From contig ONEL01000016.1 in the NCBI GenBank assembly GCA_900316835.1, positions 1-48,769 on the forward strand: a DNA stretch of 48,769 bases. Direction: 5' to 3'. Position 1 is the first letter of the stretch. Each line of letters opens with the position of its first letter. Origin of the DNA: an uncultured Prevotellaceae bacterium (GTDB taxonomy: Bacteria; Bacteroidota; Bacteroidia; Bacteroidales; Muribaculaceae). Below, one piece after another: positions 8,386 to 19,365 of this stretch. The notes below the pieces were generated by a model. That model made no database searches. It saw only the letters and a program-made list of their open reading frames with translations, and had not been told where the DNA came from. The position numbers were made by a program, and so were the translations under genes.

Positions 8386-9465
8386 ATGGAACGAAATAGA
8401 TATTGTGTTATAATGTGTGGTGGCGTGGGGAGCCGCTTTTGGCCCTATAGTCGCACTGCAATGCCAAAACAATTCATTGATTTCTTGGGTACTGGGCGTA
8501 GCCTGTTGCAACTCACGGTCGATCGCTTGGAGGGCATTGTTCCCACCGAGAATATTATCATGCTCACTAATGAGCAATACCAATCTATTATACAAGAGCA
8601 ACTGCCACAAATCAAGACCGAGCAAATCTTGCTTGAACCAGCGCGTCGCAACACAGCGCCATGCAATGCGTGGGCGGCTTGGCACATCAAGGCCATCAAC
8701 CCGAACGCTAAGATTATGGTAGCACCCAGCGACCACCTTATCCTCAAGCACAACGACTTCAAGGAAAGTGTTAGAAAGGCTTTTGAGTTTGTGGAGAAGA
8801 ACGATGCCATTGTCACCTTTGGTGTCAAGCCTAGCCGTCCCGAGACTGGCTATGGCTACATCCAGGAAGGTGAGCATGTAGACGAGCACATCTCTAAGGT
8901 CAAGACATTCACCGAGAAACCCGACAAGGAGTTGGCTAACGTCTTTCTAGAGAGCGGTGAGTTCTATTGGAACTCGGGGATGTTCTTTTGGGGTGTAGAC
9001 ACAATTATTAACGCCATGCGCAAACATGCTCCTGAAATAGCCGAGATTTTTGATAAGGGCGCTAGCGTCTATGGCACTGATGCCGAGAAACAATTCATCG
9101 ATGAGCATTATTCCACCTGTCCTAACATCTCGGTCGACTATGCCGTGATGGAGAAATCGGCGAATGTGTTTGTGGAGAAGGTCGACTTTGGCTGGAGCGA
9201 CTTGGGCACCTGGGGGTCAATCTATGACAACTCTCCTAAGAATCGCGATGGCAACGTCACTCCAGGCACTCGCGTGCTAGCTTTCGACAGTAACCACAAC
9301 GTCATTGCGGCACGGGGCGACAAGCTGGTAGTGGTTTCGGGGCTTAATGGCTACATCGTTGCCGACACCCCCGATGCTTTAATGATTGTCCCCATCAACG
9401 ACGAGCAGAAAATCAAAAACTACGTCAACGAGGCCAAGACCCACTTTGGAGACAAGTATTTGTAG
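8386..9465 (+). CDS. manC: Mannose-1-phosphate guanylyltransferase
   Basis: Makes GDP-mannose from mannose-1-phosphate and GTP for glycan and GDP-fucose synthesis. 359 aa, a single nucleotidyltransferase domain without the isomerase half found in bifunctional ManC/AlgA proteins. The N-terminal signature reads MCGGVGSRFWPYSR followed by MPKQF (residues ~11-30). The mannose-binding region VDFGWSDLGTWGS lies at about 265-277. It stands alone between ruvB (divergent) and a strong bidirectional terminator. The symbol is by function only. Confidence 0.9.
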   Translation: MERNRYCVIMCGGVGSRFWPYSRTAMPKQFIDFLGTGRSLLQLTVDRLEGIVPTENIIMLTNEQYQSIIQEQLPQIKTEQILLEPARRNTAPCNAWAAWHIKAINPNAKIMVAPSDHLILKHNDFKESVRKAFEFVEKNDAIVTFGVKPSRPETGYGYIQEGEHVDEHISKVKTFTEKPDKELANVFLESGEFYWNSGMFFWGVDTIINAMRKHAPEIAEIFDKGASVYGTDAEKQFIDEHYSTCPNISVDYAVMEKSANVFVEKVDFGWSDLGTWGSIYDNSPKNRDGNVTPGTRVLAFDSNHNVIAARGDKLVVVSGLNGYIVADTPDALMIVPINDEQKIKNYVNEAKTHFGDKYL

Positions 9466-9491
9466 AAAATAACTGAGATAATTAATAGAAA

Positions 9492-9527
9492 AAAAGAGTT
9501 GCTAATCGATTGATTAGCAACTCTTTT
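9492..9527. terminator. Bidirectional intrinsic terminator
   Basis: Perfect 16-bp stem (AAAAGAGTTGCTAATC at 9492-9507 with its complement at 9512-9527) and a 4-nt loop. It sits between manC (+) and the convergent tRNA gene (-) and can terminate both. Confidence 0.9.
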
Positions 9528-9529
9528 AG

Positions 9530-9611
9530 TGCCCAAGAAAGGACTCGAACCTTCACGCCTTGCGGCACACGCACCTGAAACGTGCGCGTCTACCAATTCC
9601 GCCACTTGGGC
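9530..9611 (-). tRNA. tRNA-Leu (anticodon CAG)
   Basis: Class II tRNA. The acceptor stem is GCCCAAG (from 9611) pairing with CTTGGGC (9537-9531), with discriminator A at 9530. The D-arm region GCGGAATTGGTAGACGC is typical of tRNA-Leu. The anticodon stem CACGT/GCGTG encloses TTCAGGT, giving CAG at positions 34-36. A long variable arm (TGCCGCAAGGCG) precedes the T arm with GTTCGAGTCC. CCA is not encoded. Confidence 0.95.
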
Positions 9612-9689
9612 TTTTTAAATAAAATGCTCTTGCTCGAAAGACTTTGCGCAAGCGCAGTTTTCTCTCGCTCAATCGCATTTTTGCGGTTG

Positions 9690-9720
9690 CAAAGTTAGAT
9701 ATTTTTTTTGAACTGACAAT
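9690..9720 (-). promoter_or_regulatory. Promoter and structured leader of tRNA-Leu
   Basis: On the minus strand: ATTG (9717-9720), 19 nt, then TAACTTTG (9690-9697), a good -7 match. The roughly 70 nt between it and the tRNA contain small palindromes (CGCAAAAATGCG; TGCGCTTGCGCA) that look like a processed 5' leader. Confidence 0.55.
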
Positions 9721-9802
9721 ATTTTTTGAGGAAAATAATTATTTTTTTCTTCAAATCAGCATTTTTACTCCTCAATATAGGCATTATTGGGAATAAAAGT
9801 AG

Positions 9803-9810
9803 TACCTTTG
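9803..9810 (+). promoter_or_regulatory. -7 promoter element of the suf operon (TACCTTTG)
   Basis: Exact TAnnTTTG match 80 nt before the sufB ATG. No clear -33 TTTG is present, so an activator may be needed. No IscR- or Fur-like site was recognised with confidence. Confidence 0.6.
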
Positions 9811-9889
9811 TGGACTATTTTCGCCCATTGTGCGCGCTAGGCACTATGGTCTATTGCAAGCGCATTGCCAGTGGGCAAGATTAAAATAT

Positions 9890-11356
9890 ATGAACAAGGA
9901 CAACACCAATAAGAAACAAACCGAGGAAGCCATCATTCACCAGGCGGCAAGCGAGGAATACCGTTATGGCTTCGTCACCGACATAGACACCACCGTCATC
10001 CCTAAGGGGCTTGACGAGAATGTGGTGCGCCGCATTAGCGAGCTTAAGAATGAGCCGGAATGGTTGCTGGAGTTCCGCTTAAAGGCGTTTCGCCACTGGA
10101 AAACGTTGCCATTGCCCAAATGGGGCAAGGTGAACATGCCCGACATTGACTTCCAGGCCATTAGCTATTATGCCGCTCCTCGCACCCACACTGGTGAAGA
10201 CAAGAAGGAAATAGATCCTGAGTTAAAGAAGACTTTCGACAAGCTTGGCATCCCCCTTGAGGAGCAGAAGCGCCTCAGTGGTATGGCTGTTGATGCCGTT
10301 GTCGACAGCGTGAGCGTGCACACCAGCTACCGCGAGCGCCTTGCCGAGCTGGGAGTGATATTTTGCTCTATCAGTGAAGCCATAAAAGACTATCCCGACT
10401 TGGTGCGCAAGTACATGGGAAGTGTGGTACCTTATACCGACAATTTCTTTGCTGCTTTGAACTCGGCTGTATTTAGCGACGGGTCGTTTGTGTATATCCC
10501 CAAGGGCGTGCGTTGCCCCATGGAATTGTCGAGCTATTTCCGCATCAATGCGGCACAAACGGGGCAGTTTGAGCGCACACTCATTGTTGCCGACGATGAT
10601 AGCTATGTGAGCTACCTTGAAGGCTGCACCGCTCCCATGCGCGACGAGAACCAGCTTCATGCCGCCATCGTAGAGATTATTGTGGAGGAACGTGCCGAGG
10701 TGAAGTATAGCACCGTTCAGAACTGGTATCCTGGCGATAAAGACGGCAAGGGTGGTATCTACAACCTTGTTACCAAGCGCGGCATCTGCCGTGGCGACCA
10801 CTCAAAGTTGTCGTGGACGCAGGTGGAAACCGGAAGTGCTATAACTTGGAAATATCCCAGCACCATTCTCAAGGGTAACAACACAGTGGGTGAATTCTAT
10901 AGCGTAGCTCTCACACGTAACTACCAGATGGCCGACACTGGAACCAAGATGATACACCTGGGCAAGAACTCACGCTCCACCATTGTGAGCAAGGGTATCA
11001 GCGCTGGTCACAGCGAGAACAGCTATCGTGGCATGGTGAAAGTGGCTCCCGATGCCACTAATTGCCGCAACTACACTCAATGTGACAGTTTGCTCTTAAG
11101 CGACACTAGTGGTGCTCACACATTCCCTGTGATAGAGGTGGGTAACGATTCAAGTATCGTGGAGCATGAAGCGACTACCAGCAAGATTAATGAAGACCAA
11201 ATATTCTACTGCAACCAGCGTGGCATCAGCACCGAAGATGCCGTAGGGCTCATCGTTAACGGCTATGCCCGCGACGTGATGAAAAAGTTGCCCATGGAGT
11301 TTGCTGTTGAGGCCCAGCGCCTTCTTAGCGTATCGCTCGAGGGTAGCGTGGGGTAA
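9890..11356 (+). CDS. sufB: Fe-S cluster assembly scaffold SufB
   Basis: 488 aa scaffold subunit of the SufBCD complex, where Fe-S clusters are built in the cytoplasm. It carries the SufB core beta-helix with [21 protein letters not shown] (conserved Cys region) and [17 protein letters not shown], all typical of SufB. The ATG at 9890 is chosen; the frame opens earlier at a TTG at 9830 that has no family similarity and probably lies in the 5' UTR. It is the first gene of sufBCDS. The suf order without sufA or sufE in the cluster is normal for Bacteroidetes. Confidence 0.96.
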   Translation: MNKDNTNKKQTEEAIIHQAASEEYRYGFVTDIDTTVIPKGLDENVVRRISELKNEPEWLLEFRLKAFRHWKTLPLPKWGKVNMPDIDFQAISYYAAPRTHTGEDKKEIDPELKKTFDKLGIPLEEQKRLSGMAVDAVVDSVSVHTSYRERLAELGVIFCSISEAIKDYPDLVRKYMGSVVPYTDNFFAALNSAVFSDGSFVYIPKGVRCPMELSSYFRINAAQTGQFERTLIVADDDSYVSYLEGCTAPMRDENQLHAAIVEIIVEERAEVKYSTVQNWYPGDKDGKGGIYNLVTKRGICRGDHSKLSWTQVETGSAITWKYPSTILKGNNTVGEFYSVALTRNYQMADTGTKMIHLGKNSRSTIVSKGISAGHSENSYRGMVKVAPDATNCRNYTQCDSLLLSDTSGAHTFPVIEVGNDSSIVEHEATTSKINEDQIFYCNQRGISTEDAVGLIVNGYARDVMKKLPMEFAVEAQRLLSVSLEGSVG

Positions 11357-11381
11357 TATTAATTAAAAATGAAATTTAATC

Positions 11382-11426
11382 TCTAGAAAATCTAGAACTT
11401 CTAGATAATCTAGAATATCTAGAAAT
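11382..11426 (+). repeat. Five-copy 9-bp tandem array of TCTAGA palindromes between sufB and sufC
   Basis: TCTAGA occurs at 11382, 11391, 11400, 11409 and 11418, with an exact 9-nt period. The three spacer bases vary (AAA, ACT, TAA, ATA, AAT). It fills most of the 79-nt sufB-sufC gap and ends 10 nt before the sufC ATG. Function unknown. Confidence 0.95.
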
Positions 11427-11435
11427 ATTTTTAAA

Positions 11436-12197
11436 ATGCTTATCATCAAAGATTTACATGCCACTATCGAGGGCAAGGAGATATTAAAAGGCATTAACCT
11501 CACAGTTAAGCCTGGTGAGGTGCATGCTATCATGGGACCTAACGGTAGCGGGAAGAGTACCTTGAGCGCAGTGCTCACAGGTCATCCAGCCTATACAGTT
11601 ACAGGCGGTGAGGTGGAATTCTATGGAAAAAACTTACTAGAGCTTAGCCCTGAAGACCGTGCTCACGAGGGCATTTTCCTTAGTTTTCAATATCCCGTGG
11701 AAATTCCTGGAGTGCTGATGAACAACTTCATGCGCACCGCCATCAACGAGAAACGCAAGTATCAAGGTCTAGAGCCCATGAGCGCTGCCGATTTTCTCAA
11801 GCTCATGCGTGAGAAGCGCGCGGTGGTCGACCTCGACAACAAGCTTGCCTCGCGTGCTGTGAATGAGGGCTTCAGTGGCGGTGAAAAGAAACGCAACGAG
11901 ATATTCCAGATGGCAATGCTTGAACCACGATTGTCGATACTCGATGAGACCGACAGCGGCCTTGACATCGATGCCTTGCGCACCGTCGCAAATGGTGTAA
12001 ACCGCCTTAAGAGCAAGGACAACGCTACCATTGTCATCACTCACTATCAGCGCTTGCTCGACTACATCAAGCCCGATCAGGTGCATGTGCTCTACAAGGG
12101 ACGCATAGTGATGACTGGAGGCCCTGAACTGGCTTTGGAGCTAGAAGAGAAAGGCTATGACTGGATTAAGGAACAAGTTGATAACGGCCAGCTATGA
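11436..12197 (+). CDS. sufC: Fe-S cluster assembly ATPase SufC
   Basis: 253 aa ABC-type ATPase that drives the SufBCD scaffold; cytosolic, not a transporter. Walker A is GPNGSGKST (34-42), the Q-loop is FLSFQYPVEIPGV, the ABC signature is FSGGEKKRNE, and the Walker B/D-loop reads LSILDETDSGLDIDAL, all SufC hallmarks. It overlaps sufD by 4 nt (ATGA at 12194-12197), indicating translational coupling. It is separated from sufB only by the TCTAGA array. Confidence 0.97.
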   Translation: MLIIKDLHATIEGKEILKGINLTVKPGEVHAIMGPNGSGKSTLSAVLTGHPAYTVTGGEVEFYGKNLLELSPEDRAHEGIFLSFQYPVEIPGVLMNNFMRTAINEKRKYQGLEPMSAADFLKLMREKRAVVDLDNKLASRAVNEGFSGGEKKRNEIFQMAMLEPRLSILDETDSGLDIDALRTVANGVNRLKSKDNATIVITHYQRLLDYIKPDQVHVLYKGRIVMTGGPELALELEEKGYDWIKEQVDNGQL

Positions 12198-13534
12198 ACA
12201 ACTCGCTGAAGCAATATATCGAACTCTACGACTCTAATCGGGACGCTATAAATTTGCGCTCAGTGCAACATCTCAATGCCTTGAGAGAAACTGCACGCAA
12301 GGCACTAGATGGCGTACTATTGCCACGCAAGGGTAGCGATGACTATGAGGCTACCGACCTGAATGCGGTGCTTGCGCCCGACTATGGCGTGAACATTAAC
12401 AGAGTGGACCTCTCGCGCGAATCGACAACTCAGTTTCGTTGCGAGGTGCCAAACCTGAGCACTTGTCTATACTATGTGTTTAACGACACGTTCAAGCTAA
12501 GCGCAACAGCGGGCCAGAGTGGCGACAAGGTGGGCGTGATGTCGTTTAGCGAAGCGGCTCATCGCTTGCCGCTTGTGTTGAGCAAGTATTATGGCTCAGT
12601 TGCTCAGCTCAGCAACGCGTGTACAGCACTCAATACCCTGCTAGCCCAAGATGGTGTTCTCATCTATGTCCCTAAGGGTGTGGCAACCACTAAGCCAGTG
12701 CAGTTGATAAATGTGTTTGACGCTAACGCTCGCCTCATGGCGGTGCGACGCATGCTCATCGTGCTTGAAGATGACGCTCAGGCTCAAGTGCTTGTGTGTG
12801 ACCACACCAAGGGTGATCAGCAATATTTGAGCCTTGAGACAGTAGAGGTGATAGTAGGGCGCAATGCACATCTCGACTACTATCACATGGAGGAGAGCGG
12901 CATGGGTACCACACGCCTCTCGCAGCTGTGGGCACGCCAGGACGAAGGCAGCAATGTGCTAGTTGATGGCATTACCCTTACCAATGGCTATACCCGCAAC
13001 GACTTCCGCATTGATGTGGATGGCGCTCATTCCACTACTCAACTACTGGGCATGGCGATTGGCAGTGGCAACCAGCACGTGGATAACCACACACTAATTA
13101 ATCACAATGCGCCACAATGCCAAAGCAACGAGATGTTTAAGTATGTGCTCAACGACCAGGCTATTGGAGCCTTTGCCGGCAAGATTCTAGTCAAGCCTAA
13201 TTGCCCCAAGATTGATGCCTATCAGGGCAACCGCAACATTGTGGCATCGCCCGAGGCTAAGATGTATACTAAGCCTCAGCTCGAGATTTATACCGACGAC
13301 GTGAAGTGTTCACACGGCTCAACCGTGGGGCAGCTCGACCAAGAGGCACTATTCTACATGCAGACTCGCGGCATCTCGCTTCCTGTGGCTCAAAAGTTGC
13401 TCATGCAAGCCTTCATGAGCGACGTGATCGATGGCGTGCGTCTCGCTTCACTCAAGGACCGCTTGCGCCACCTGGTGGAGATGCGCCTCAGTGGTGATGA
13501 TGCCATGTGCAAATCGTGTAACTTGAAACAATAA
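12194..13534 (+). CDS. sufD: Fe-S cluster assembly protein SufD
   Basis: 446 aa SufB paralogue forming the SufB-SufC2-SufD complex. The C-terminal half has the family motifs SNEMFKYVLNDQAIGAFAGK and HGSTVGQLDQEALFYMQTRG. The N-terminal half is helical and divergent, as usual. Its ATG overlaps the sufC stop, and sufS begins 31 nt after it. Confidence 0.95.
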   Translation: MNNSLKQYIELYDSNRDAINLRSVQHLNALRETARKALDGVLLPRKGSDDYEATDLNAVLAPDYGVNINRVDLSRESTTQFRCEVPNLSTCLYYVFNDTFKLSATAGQSGDKVGVMSFSEAAHRLPLVLSKYYGSVAQLSNACTALNTLLAQDGVLIYVPKGVATTKPVQLINVFDANARLMAVRRMLIVLEDDAQAQVLVCDHTKGDQQYLSLETVEVIVGRNAHLDYYHMEESGMGTTRLSQLWARQDEGSNVLVDGITLTNGYTRNDFRIDVDGAHSTTQLLGMAIGSGNQHVDNHTLINHNAPQCQSNEMFKYVLNDQAIGAFAGKILVKPNCPKIDAYQGNRNIVASPEAKMYTKPQLEIYTDDVKCSHGSTVGQLDQEALFYMQTRGISLPVAQKLLMQAFMSDVIDGVRLASLKDRLRHLVEMRLSGDDAMCKSCNLKQ

Positions 13535-13565
13535 ATAACTCTCTACACACCTTCTTCTCACGACA

Positions 13566-14774
13566 ATGAATATCTACGACATAAGAGAACAATATCCTAT
13601 CCTAAAACGGAACATTGAGGGACGACCACTTGTTTACCTTGACAATGCCGCCACTTCACAAACCCCACGGTGCGTGGTGGAAACTATTACCGACATGTAC
13701 TACAAGCACAAGGCTAATGTGCATCGCGGTGTACACACTATCTCGCAAGAAGCGACCGACTTGATGGAACAAACTCGCGAAAAAGTGCGCCAGTTTATCA
13801 ATGCCAAGTCGACCAATGAGATAATTTTCACTCGAGGCACTACCGAGGCTATCAACCTGGTGGCATCGTCCTACGGCGATAGCCTTTTCACTGGTGATGA
13901 AATAGTGCTTACAGTGATGGAGCATCACAGCAATATCGTGCCCTGGCAACTGTTGCAGCGCAACAAGCGCCTCAAGATTCACGTGGTCCCCATCGACAAG
14001 AAAGGAAACCTCGACATGAATGTCTATGAGGACTTGTTTACCGAGAACATTCGTTTTGTGGCTGTAACCCACGTCTCTAACGTGCTGGGCACGATCAACC
14101 CCGTGAAGCAGATTATAGAAATCGCGCACAGGCAGGGCATTCCGGTACTAGTCGACGGAGCACAGGCAGCGCCACACCTCAAGATCGACGTGCAAGACCT
14201 TGATGCCGACTTCTATTGCTTCTCTAGCCACAAGATGTACGGTCCTGCCGGAGTGGGTGTGCTTTATGGTAAAGAAAACTTGCTCAACCGCATGGTACCC
14301 TACCAGGGTGGTGGCGAAATGATAGGCAACGTGTCGTTTGAGAAAACAACATTTGCCGAATTGCCATTCAAGTTTGAGGCTGGTACCCCCGACTTTGTGG
14401 ACATTGCCGCCTTTGGCGCCGCTATTGACTACATCAACTCGCTGGGCATCGACAACATTGCCGCTCACGAGCAGTTACTCCTTGATGCCGCCACCAGCCA
14501 ACTCATGGAGATAGAGGGAATGCGCATCTTCGGTACTAGCGAGAACAAAGAAGGTGTTATCTCATTCCTTGTCAACGACATCAACAGTTACGACATGGGG
14601 TTGTTGCTCGACAAGCTGGGTATCGCCGTGCGCACCGGCCACCACTGTGCTCAGCCCTTGATGAAGCGCCTGGGTGTGACGGGAACAGTGCGAGCCTCGT
14701 TCGCCCTCTACAACACCCTTGAAGAAGTCACCGCCTTCACCCAAGCCGTAGCCCGAGTGGCAAAGATGTTTTAG
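13566..14774 (+). CDS. sufS: Cysteine desulfurase SufS
   Basis: 402 aa PLP enzyme that releases sulfur from cysteine as a persulfide for the SufBCD scaffold. The Schiff-base lysine is in SSHKMYGP and the catalytic cysteine in RTGHHCAQPLM, both type II (SufS) forms. An N-terminal DNAATSQTP motif matches the family. It is the last gene of the operon. A SufE or SufU sulfur-transfer partner is not in the window. Confidence 0.96.
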   Translation: MNIYDIREQYPILKRNIEGRPLVYLDNAATSQTPRCVVETITDMYYKHKANVHRGVHTISQEATDLMEQTREKVRQFINAKSTNEIIFTRGTTEAINLVASSYGDSLFTGDEIVLTVMEHHSNIVPWQLLQRNKRLKIHVVPIDKKGNLDMNVYEDLFTENIRFVAVTHVSNVLGTINPVKQIIEIAHRQGIPVLVDGAQAAPHLKIDVQDLDADFYCFSSHKMYGPAGVGVLYGKENLLNRMVPYQGGGEMIGNVSFEKTTFAELPFKFEAGTPDFVDIAAFGAAIDYINSLGIDNIAAHEQLLLDAATSQLMEIEGMRIFGTSENKEGVISFLVNDINSYDMGLLLDKLGIAVRTGHHCAQPLMKRLGVTGTVRASFALYNTLEEVTAFTQAVARVAKMF

Positions 14775-15055
14775 TTTCCATTTGGATAAATAAAAAAGAA
14801 AACAAGAACTATCCAATAATAATATGGTGTTGTTGAGTTTTTAAGGGGAGAAACAACAATATCGTCACAAAAAAATGTTTATTTTTGTGGTATATCGTTT
14901 TGGTTACATCTTCATAAATTTAACACACACAATCCTATATAAACGGCACACAAGTTTCCAGCACAATAAAAGGCGCAAGACTAAAAAAGTTACACATTTC
15001 AAATGATAACAGACCGCTGAAATCATGATATAATCAATATAATGCCCACTTATTA
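14775..15055. other. AT-rich gap after sufS
   Basis: No gene is supported. There is a weak A/T-rich stem (CACAAAAA at 14866-14873 with TTTTTGTG at 14882-14889) that could act as a poor terminator for the suf operon. Frames here have no family signal. Confidence 0.45.
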
Positions 15056-15260
15056 CAAGAGGGTGTGTCAAAATGCGAAATCTAATGAGAACTCCTCCTC
15101 TAAGATAGAGGAGGTGCCCGAAGGGCGGAGGAGTATGATTGTGTAGAATGAGCTGATAATCAATGCCATAAACAGCTATAGCGGTTCTCATACTCCCCCC
15201 TGCCCCCTCTATCTTAGAGGGGGAGTTGCGTCATTTATCGAATTATGACACACCCCCTTG
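15056..15260. mobile_element. MITE-like inverted-repeat element, copy 1
   Basis: About 205 bp with imperfect terminal inverted repeats: left CAAGAGGGTGTGTCAAAAT, right end reading inward CAAGGGGGTGTGTCATAAT. Inside are two inverted arms. The first (15090-15138) folds as CTCCTCC/GGAGGAG around CCTCTA-AGA-TAGAGG and GCCC-GAA-GGGC. The second (15188-15227) is a shorter C-rich version sharing the CTCTAAGATAGAG core. The middle ~50 bp is unrelated to that of copy 2 at 48400-48634, and the element is inverted relative to it. No transposase is nearby, so it is probably non-autonomous. Confidence 0.7.
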
Positions 15261-15290
15261 CTTTGATGGTTATATAAAACCTGTAATGGA

Positions 15291-17282
<1,992 letters not shown>

Positions 17283-17312
17283 TTAATTTCAATCATAGTT
17301 TGTGAGAGCGCG

Positions 17313-17320
17313 CAAAGATG
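17313..17320 (-). promoter_or_regulatory. Possible -7 element of gyrB
   Basis: CATCTTTG on the minus strand, one mismatch to TAnnTTTG, about 52 nt upstream of the gyrB ATG. No clear -33 element. Confidence 0.35.
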
Positions 17321-17463
17321 GTGTAGCTCTCTGTCCTACAGCGTGTTGCAACAACGGTTTGGTTCTCAAGTTTGGTGTGTTTTACATCATGCCGTAAAAA
17401 CATACAAAAATACAAAAAAATGCTTTAATAGCACACTTTTTAAATCATAAAAAAAGTGAATAA

Positions 17464-17495
17464 ATTGCATGAAAAATAACTAATAATTATTTTTG
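17464..17495 (+). promoter_or_regulatory. Promoter abutting the DUF6377 gene start
   Basis: ATTG (17464-17467), 20 nt, then TATTTTTG (17488-17495), a good Bacteroidetes match. The -7 element ends only 4 nt before the first candidate ATG, so a transcript from here would have little or no 5' UTR. Confidence 0.5.
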
Positions 17496-17499
17496 CATT

Positions 17500-19110
17500 A
17501 TGATGAAAATGAGGGTCATAATAGCACTACTGTTTTTGGCAGGTGTGTTGCCGATGTGGGCATCGGTGGGCAGCCCTTATCATAGTCTTGACAGCTTGAT
17601 TAGGATACAAGACAAAATTATTGCCGCTAGGACTCGAAGCATTGAGGCTATCAAGCGCGAACGTCGTGCTGGCATGGCCATGCCCCAAGAATACAGGATT
17701 AATGAACGTCTTTACCGGGAATATGTTGATTTTCAAAACGATTCGGCTCAACGCTATGTGCGCCGTAACATTGAGATAGCGCGATTGCTGGGAGATAATG
17801 ACAAGCTTACCGATAGCAGGCTGATGTTAATGCACCTGCTCGCCAAAGCCTACTTGCCCGAAGAGGCCCAACGCATAGTGGAGCAGCTAGATACCACAAC
17901 CATGAGCTCCGGGCAAAAGCTTGATTACTACAAGTCTCTATCTGACATTTACTTGTTTAAGCTAGAATATTACACTGGCAGTGCCTACGAGAAAGAGTAT
18001 CGCGACATGATGACGCATTATCATGGCGTGATAGCAAGTTTGGCGCAAGAGGGTAGTGAACTGAAAATTCTTTATCAAGCAAGCCATCTGGATGATGTGG
18101 GAAAGACTAGTGAGGCGATTACTCTGCTGGAAAACATGCTCAAGCATTATCGCAGTGGCGAGAGAACTTTCTCGATCATAACAAGCACACTGGCTTATTA
18201 TTACACAAAGCTGGGCGACCGTGACAAACCCAAGCGACTGCTGGCGATGAGTGCCGCCAGCGACATTGAAGGGTGCATTATGGAGAACTCGGCGCTGCGA
18301 CAACTTGCCAACTTACTCTTCGATGAGGGCGACATTGACAGGGCCTATCGGTACATCAACCTGAGTGTCGCCGACGCCACTTTCTATGGCACTCGCTTGC
18401 GCAATGTGCAATCGTCGCAACTGGTGCCTCGCATCATTAGCTCTTACCAGCGTGAGCAAGAGAACAACTATCGCCGCCTGTTGCTCATGATAGTCGCCCT
18501 GAGTGTTCTCGCTTCCATGCTAGTGGCGGGAATCATTGCTTTAACATTGCTCTACAAGCGCTATCGTAGCCTGAGCGAGAGCCGCAAAGCCATTAACGAC
18601 GAGCTACATCACACCGTGGCGCAACTGCGTGAGCGTGACAAGATTAAAGAGCAATACTTGGGTCGCTTTCTCACCTTTAGTAGCATGCTCATCGACAAGA
18701 ATGAGCAACAACGCAAGAATCTAAATCGACTTGCCATGGAAGACAAAATGCGCGAATTGAAATCGCAGCTCAAGAGCCCGCAACATTACTACGAGAGCGC
18801 AAAATTATTTTACCAGAATTTCGACTCGGCATTTCTCAATATTTATCCCAATTTTATTGAGGAGGTTAACGCGTTGCTCACCGCCGAGGGGCGTATTGAG
18901 ACAAAAGAAGACGAGCAACTCACACGCGAGTTGCGCATACTCGCACTATTGAGGCTTGGCATTACCTCCAACAAAGAGATTGCCAGCATCTTGCGCGCGT
19001 CAATCGCCACGGTCTACACTTATCGCTCACGGCTCAAGACTCGTGCCTTGAACAAGGACACCTTTGAGGATGATGTGGCCAGCATCCACTCCGAGAGTAA
19101 TAATCCATAG
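17500..19110 (+). CDS. DUF6377-type membrane-bound TPR/HTH regulator
   Basis: 536 aa, probably a one-component transcription regulator anchored in the inner membrane. A signal peptide (residues ~4-22) is followed by a periplasmic helical TPR-like region (about 25-320). A single transmembrane helix follows (about 325-352, LLLMIVALSVLASMLVAGII), then a coiled segment and a C-terminal LuxR-like helix-turn-helix (about 470-515, LGITSNKEIASILRASIATVYTYRSRL). This layout matches the Bacteroidetes DUF6377 family. Three in-frame ATGs (17500, 17503, 17509) are possible starts; all keep the signal peptide. Regulators of this sort often sense envelope or nutrient signals, but no target gene is obvious nearby. 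Confidence 0.8.
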   Translation: MMKMRVIIALLFLAGVLPMWASVGSPYHSLDSLIRIQDKIIAARTRSIEAIKRERRAGMAMPQEYRINERLYREYVDFQNDSAQRYVRRNIEIARLLGDNDKLTDSRLMLMHLLAKAYLPEEAQRIVEQLDTTTMSSGQKLDYYKSLSDIYLFKLEYYTGSAYEKEYRDMMTHYHGVIASLAQEGSELKILYQASHLDDVGKTSEAITLLENMLKHYRSGERTFSIITSTLAYYYTKLGDRDKPKRLLAMSAASDIEGCIMENSALRQLANLLFDEGDIDRAYRYINLSVADATFYGTRLRNVQSSQLVPRIISSYQREQENNYRRLLLMIVALSVLASMLVAGIIALTLLYKRYRSLSESRKAINDELHHTVAQLRERDKIKEQYLGRFLTFSSMLIDKNEQQRKNLNRLAMEDKMRELKSQLKSPQHYYESAKLFYQNFDSAFLNIYPNFIEEVNALLTAEGRIETKEDEQLTRELRILALLRLGITSNKEIASILRASIATVYTYRSRLKTRALNKDTFEDDVASIHSESNNP

Positions 19111-19194
19111 GTGGACAATAAGGTAACACCTTCCTTGGTCTACACCTAAAACCCTAATGACCTGGTTGGGGTTAATCTTATACACAACGTGCAC

Positions 19195-19246
19195 AAAAAA
19201 AACAAGGACAACAAGAATAATCCCTGTTGTCCCTGCTGTTGTTTTT
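19195..19246 (+). terminator. Terminator after the DUF6377 gene
   Basis: GGACAACA (19206-19213) pairs with TGTTGTCC (19225-19232). A T run follows at 19242-19246 and an A run precedes at 19195-19200. It could also serve minus-strand transcripts arriving from 19366, and it sits directly downstream of the rocD-tail remnant. Confidence 0.6.
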
Positions 19247-19263
19247 ATTACTCTAGTTATAGG

Positions 19264-19312
19264 GTCATTATTACGACATTTCCTCAAATGTTCTCTTGAT
19301 GATGTCAACTAT
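19264..19312 (-). pseudogene. Detached copy of the rocD 3' end
   Basis: Positions 19267-19306 match the rocD 3' end (21786-21825) in 39 of 40 bases, in the same orientation. The minus-strand frame reads [14 protein letters not shown] followed by a stop; intact rocD reads [15 protein letters not shown]. The single mismatch turns the last Glu codon into TAA. Upstream of the Gln codon the frame is closed by TGA, so only the tail is left. It lies just before the hairpin at 19195-19246, the arrangement expected of a gene end and its terminator. Confidence 0.85.
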
Positions 19313-19365
19313 TTGTCAAAACCAAATTAATACCCCCCACTTTTATATCTCGCCTTGAAAAAGTG

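Noticed and set aside
14904..15191. 95-codon minus-strand frame over the first inverted-repeat element
   Set aside because: It overlaps the repeat arms and has no homology or ribosome binding site.
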